Positions 30,473 to 33,099 of a stretch of 33,099 nucleotides of DNA are shown here, in pieces (position 1 is the first letter of the stretch; every line of letters starts with the position of its first letter). The stretch comes from JBBRWO01 sp964388455 (lineage in GTDB: Bacteria; Actinomycetota; Coriobacteriia; Anaerosomatales; JAAXUF01), in assembly GCA_964388455.1 (NCBI GenBank), contig CAYMAN010000024.1, positions 1 to 33,099 on the forward strand. Direction: 5' to 3'. The notes below the pieces were generated by a model. That model saw only the letters and a program-made list of their open reading frames with translations. It was not told where the DNA came from and searched no databases. Made by a program: the position numbers and the translations under genes.

Positions 30473-31774
30473 ATGGCTCGTGTCCGCCCGTTCGCCGCAG
30501 TCCGCTACTCCCACGAGACTCCGGACGTCACCGCGCTGACCGCGCCCCCCTACGACGTGATCTCCGCTGAGGAGCGCGATTCATACCTCTCGCTGGATCC
30601 GCACAACGTAGTCGCGCTGGAACTGGCCGACGGTGCGCCCGATCCGATGGCACCCGGCAACCGCTACGAAACTGCCCGAATCATATGGGACTCGTGGCGC
30701 TCAGGCGGCGTACTGGTGAGCGATCAGTCCCGCTCGTTTTACGTGCTGGAACAGCGCTACCAGATCGACGGCGTGCCCATCCGCCGCAAGGCCCTCATCG
30801 CCGAGGTCGGGCTTGAGCCATTCTCGGCAGGCGTGGTGCTCCCCCACGAGCGAACGCTTCCCAAGGCTCTCGGCGACCGCTACGAGCTCATCAAGGCCAC
30901 CGCAGCGAACTTCAGTCAAGTGTTCGGGCTGTTCGACGACGCGGCAGGTGAGACCGACTCCCTGTTCGCTCGGGCGATGGCTGGCGAGCCCTGCCTGACC
31001 GCGACAGACCCTGAGGGAGTCCAGAGTCTGGTCTGGTCAGTGACCGACGCCGCGCTCATCTCCGGCTTTGAGCGGGCGCTTGCCGACAAGGTGATCTTCA
31101 TCGCCGACGGCCATCACCGCTACACGACCGCACTTGCCTACCGTGACTATCGCCGGGAGCAGGTAGCGACTGCCGTCGCACCCACCACGCAAGGCGAGCC
31201 GGCGTACGACTACGTCATGATGGCTCTTGTGAACATGGAGGATCCGGACCTCGTGGTACTCCCCACTCACCGAGTCGCCTGTGCGCCGGGCGAGCTCGAT
31301 GCGGCGGCCTTCCTGGAGGCGCTGGAGACCGACTTCGACGTGACGACCGCCACCGATGTCACCACCCGTGCGCTGGACCAGATGGACGTCCCGTCGTTCC
31401 TCGTGAAGGTCGCCGGCGATGAGCGCGTGTTGCTGGCCCGGCTGCGCGGCGACGTCGATCTCGACAACAGAATTGCCGCGGACCGCTCCTCGGCGTGGAA
31501 GCACCTCGATGTCGCGGTTCTGCAGGAACTCATTCTCGACCCGCTGCTCGACATCCATCCGGATCGCCCCCAGACGCTCGAGAGACTCTCGTTCGTCAAA
31601 GATGCGCAGCGTGCCCTCGACTCCGCCGAGGACCAGCACGTCGCGTTCGTGCTGCGGCCGACGCGGATGAATCAGCTACGGGCAGTTGCCGTCGCAGGCG
31701 AGACCATGCCGCAAAAGAGCACGTATTTCTACCCAAAGCTGCTTTCCGGCCTCATCATGCGGGATGCCGACTAG
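30473..31774 (+). CDS. DUF1015 family protein
   Basis: A 433-residue soluble protein of the DUF1015 family, common in anaerobes and without an established function that I can state with confidence. Signature segments are RPFAAVRY at the start, TAPPYDVIS (23-31), PHERT (124-128), ANFSQVFGL (145-153) and ADGHHRYTTAL (211-221). The last two look like a nucleotide or phosphate site, but this is inference. AAGGAG lies seven bases before the ATG. TATCCT at 30409-30414 is a possible -10 element with a poor -35. Its stop overlaps the stop of the convergent glycosylase gene by three bases. Confidence 0.9.
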   Translation: MARVRPFAAVRYSHETPDVTALTAPPYDVISAEERDSYLSLDPHNVVALELADGAPDPMAPGNRYETARIIWDSWRSGGVLVSDQSRSFYVLEQRYQIDGVPIRRKALIAEVGLEPFSAGVVLPHERTLPKALGDRYELIKATAANFSQVFGLFDDAAGETDSLFARAMAGEPCLTATDPEGVQSLVWSVTDAALISGFERALADKVIFIADGHHRYTTALAYRDYRREQVATAVAPTTQGEPAYDYVMMALVNMEDPDLVVLPTHRVACAPGELDAAAFLEALETDFDVTTATDVTTRALDQMDVPSFLVKVAGDERVLLARLRGDVDLDNRIAADRSSAWKHLDVAVLQELILDPLLDIHPDRPQTLERLSFVKDAQRALDSAEDQHVAFVLRPTRMNQLRAVAVAGETMPQKSTYFYPKLLSGLIMRDAD

Positions 31775-32553
31775 CCTCGCGAGCCGGTTCGACTACCTAC
31801 GCCGGTCACGTTGCGGTCGACCAGCCGAGGACACACATCTCCAAGGCGGCACGACTCGCACAGGGGAATCCGCGGTCGACACCAGTTCCTGCCGATGAGC
31901 CAGGTCGCCAGGTCGAGCGTTCCCGGGGCCTCGGGACACGCGGTGCTCGCGGCAGCTTCGATTGTTTCGACGGTGTCCTCGTTCACAAGACCCGCTCGCA
32001 GAAAGACCCGCCGAACCTGGACGTCGTAGGCGACTTGCCCACACTCACGCCCCTGCAGCTCGATGCCGAAGTGCCGAACCAGAATCTCGGTCGCCATGAC
32101 AGCCTTCTTGCGACCGATTCCCGGGAAGCGACCGAGCCGCTCCGTCACGTCGAGCACGTGGTCCCCTGCCGGCCAGATGTTCGCGGCATCCCCGTCATAC
32201 AGTTCGCACAGGCGCCGACCCGCAGCTGATATCCATGCGGGAAGCGTGTGCTTGAATCGATGCAGCATCGGTGACTGTTGAACGGCGGCCGCAACTTCGG
32301 GTTCATGCTCGCCTAGGTACTCCGGGTCAAGCGTTCCGAGGCGCGCAAGGAGCCCAGACGGACCTGCCCAGGCACGCTCTGCCGGAATTCCCTGCGTGAA
32401 CAGAACGCCGATCAGAAACGCGTTGGCCGAAGTCTCGAGAAGTGCGTCCGCCTCGGGGTCCCCCGTGAACGAGCCGCCGACCTGCGCCGCGCCAAGCGCC
32501 TCAAGCTCACGACCGTAGGCCACAAGCTCTTGGGCTACTGAATGCCCGCCCAA
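31771..32553 (-). CDS. Endonuclease III-like DNA glycosylase with iron-sulfur cluster
   Basis: A base-excision repair enzyme of the helix-hairpin-helix GPD superfamily, probably a glycosylase with AP-lyase activity. The motif LGRFPGIGRKKA (140-151) has Lys149 in the place of the lyase lysine of endonuclease III. Asp177 in AYDVQVRRVF is the likely catalytic aspartate. The C-terminal cluster loop, Cys225-x6-Cys232-x2-Cys235-x5-Cys241, has exactly the endonuclease III spacing. The N-terminal part (GDPEADALL, LIGVLFTQGIP) resembles an actinobacterial HhH-GPD subgroup. The start is uncertain: TTG at 32553 follows the stop of the small gene upstream by one base and has a weak AGG; GTG at 32523 is the alternative. 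The damage type it removes cannot be read from sequence. Confidence 0.85.
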   Translation of the reverse strand: MGGHSVAQELVAYGRELEALGAAQVGGSFTGDPEADALLETSANAFLIGVLFTQGIPAERAWAGPSGLLARLGTLDPEYLGEHEPEVAAAVQQSPMLHRFKHTLPAWISAAGRRLCELYDGDAANIWPAGDHVLDVTERLGRFPGIGRKKAVMATEILVRHFGIELQGRECGQVAYDVQVRRVFLRAGLVNEDTVETIEAAASTACPEAPGTLDLATWLIGRNWCRPRIPLCESCRLGDVCPRLVDRNVTGVGSRTGSRG

Positions 32554-32554
32554 T

Positions 32555-32776
32555 CTAATACCTGAGGGAGCGGCGCTTGATCTTGTGGATGAGGACTTCG
32601 CGCTCCTCGGGCGTGCACGCATCTTCGAGCCTGTCGTACGTCTTCACGGCGCCACCGAGCAGCAGTCCGTTCGCAATCCGGTGAAGCGCATACAGCGCGC
32701 ACGTGATGGCTCCTGCGCAGAACAGGTCACGGACCAAGCCGTACACCGTTACAGGCTCATCGTCGTACCAACGCAT
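32555..32776 (-). CDS. Small unknown protein preceding the glycosylase
   Basis: A 73-residue protein with a WYDDEP start, a moderately hydrophobic middle (about 18-45, two cysteines at 20 and 26) and a basic C-terminus (HKIKRRSLRY). One membrane-associated helix is possible but not certain. GAGGAGG lies four bases before the ATG at 32776, a convincing ribosome site. An earlier in-frame start would include that site. Its stop is one base before the glycosylase start, so both are probably on one transcript. I do not recognise a family. Confidence 0.65.
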   Translation of the reverse strand: MRWYDDEPVTVYGLVRDLFCAGAITCALYALHRIANGLLLGGAVKTYDRLEDACTPEEREVLIHKIKRRSLRY

Positions 32777-32857
32777 AGCCCCTCCTCGGTTCTCGGACAC
32801 GTGTGGAGTCGTGGCACCTGACGGGTTCGTACCCAGCCTGGAATTGACTCGTGCGTC

Positions 32858-33099
32858 CTACTCGCCGATACGCGGCCCGTTAGTCAGGTAGAAGGCGCAG
32901 TACTGACAGCCCTCTTTGATTGACTTCGCACGATCGATTGTCGGATCGAAGATGAGTGCAGGGTCGATGGTGAGCTCGTACGTGGGCCGATCACACGTGG
33001 CGAATGCGCACTTGGTCGGGCACTTGTCCATCAATTCGGTCGAGTGGGGGCATTCCTTCTGCATTTCTTCGTCGCAACCGCGCTGCTCCCAGCACTTCG
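32858..33099 (-). CDS. Cysteine-rich protein, N-terminus beyond the window
   Basis: The frame remains open to the right edge of the window, so the start is outside. About 80 residues are visible, with eight cysteines. They begin with CWEQRGC and continue through ECP, KCPTKCAFATC and, near the end, EGCQYC before LTNGPR. The CWExxxC beginning resembles the cysteine-tryptophan motif found in small anaerobe proteins, so a metal or iron-sulfur site is possible (inference). The ATG at 33064 lies inside this cysteine pattern and is probably not the start. The 81 bases between its stop and the ATG of the 73-residue gene downstream show no clear terminator. Confidence 0.75.
   Translation of the reverse strand, partial: KCWEQRGCDEEMQKECPHSTELMDKCPTKCAFATCDRPTYELTIDPALIFDPTIDRAKSIKEGCQYCAFYLTNGPRIGE

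Noticed and set aside
1..33099. tRNA or rRNA genes, CRISPR arrays, insertion sequences, prophage or toxin-antitoxin genes
   Set aside because: I looked for regularly spaced repeats, transposase or integrase motifs and cloverleaf-like segments and saw none. The gaps are short and explained mostly by promoters, ribosome sites and hairpins.

Overview
The window is GC-rich and gene-dense. Its gene content and layout suggest an anaerobic or microaerophilic actinobacterium, most like the Coriobacteriia/Anaerosomatales side of the phylum. That placement is inference. It rests on the tgt-yajC-secD-secF order, QueH in place of QueG, a one-iron superoxide reductase, PdxS/PdxT vitamin B6 synthesis, frequent GTG starts and hairpin terminators without a T tract. 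I see no rRNA, tRNA, CRISPR array, insertion sequence or phage gene. This is chromosomal core with some lineage-specific genes.

Layout. Positions 177-1436 carry a heme-c-sensing diguanylate cyclase. Positions 1455-8007 (minus strand) carry a RecJ-HIRAN-RecQ fusion, a Rel-type (p)ppGpp synthetase/hydrolase and a metallo-beta-lactamase-fold hydrolase. Positions 8087-12080 (minus) are tgt-yajC-secD-secF, closed by a perfect hairpin. Positions 12223-13870 (plus) are an ECF sigma factor and its membrane anti-sigma factor. Positions 13903-17156 (minus) are folD, an unknown membrane-anchored protein, queH and queA. An isochorismatase-fold hydrolase and a divergent superoxide reductase follow. Positions 18408-20850 (minus) hold four poorly known genes, including a catalytically dead M48-family membrane protein with a cysteine pentapeptide repeat.

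Positions 20955-23169 are ruvC-ruvA-ruvB behind a promoter overlapped by a textbook LexA box. Then come yebC, pdxT and pdxS, a DUF3048 lipoprotein, and a small cysteine-rich protein with its own good promoter. These are followed by lemA-lgt, a zinc-ribbon protein, azlCD, a DUF1015 protein, an endonuclease III-like glycosylase with a small partner gene, and a cysteine-rich gene running off the right edge.

How they work together. Three themes recur. Genome maintenance is represented by RecJ-RecQ, RuvABC and the EndoIII-like enzyme, with SOS control visible for ruv. tRNA modification and translation are represented by tgt, queA, queH and yebC. Envelope biogenesis is represented by SecDF-YajC, Lgt and a lipoprotein that Lgt would modify. 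The strongest candidates for something little described are the RecJ-HIRAN-RecQ fusion, the M48 pseudoenzyme with its two-membrane-segment partner, and the 69-residue cysteine-rich protein at 27012-27221.
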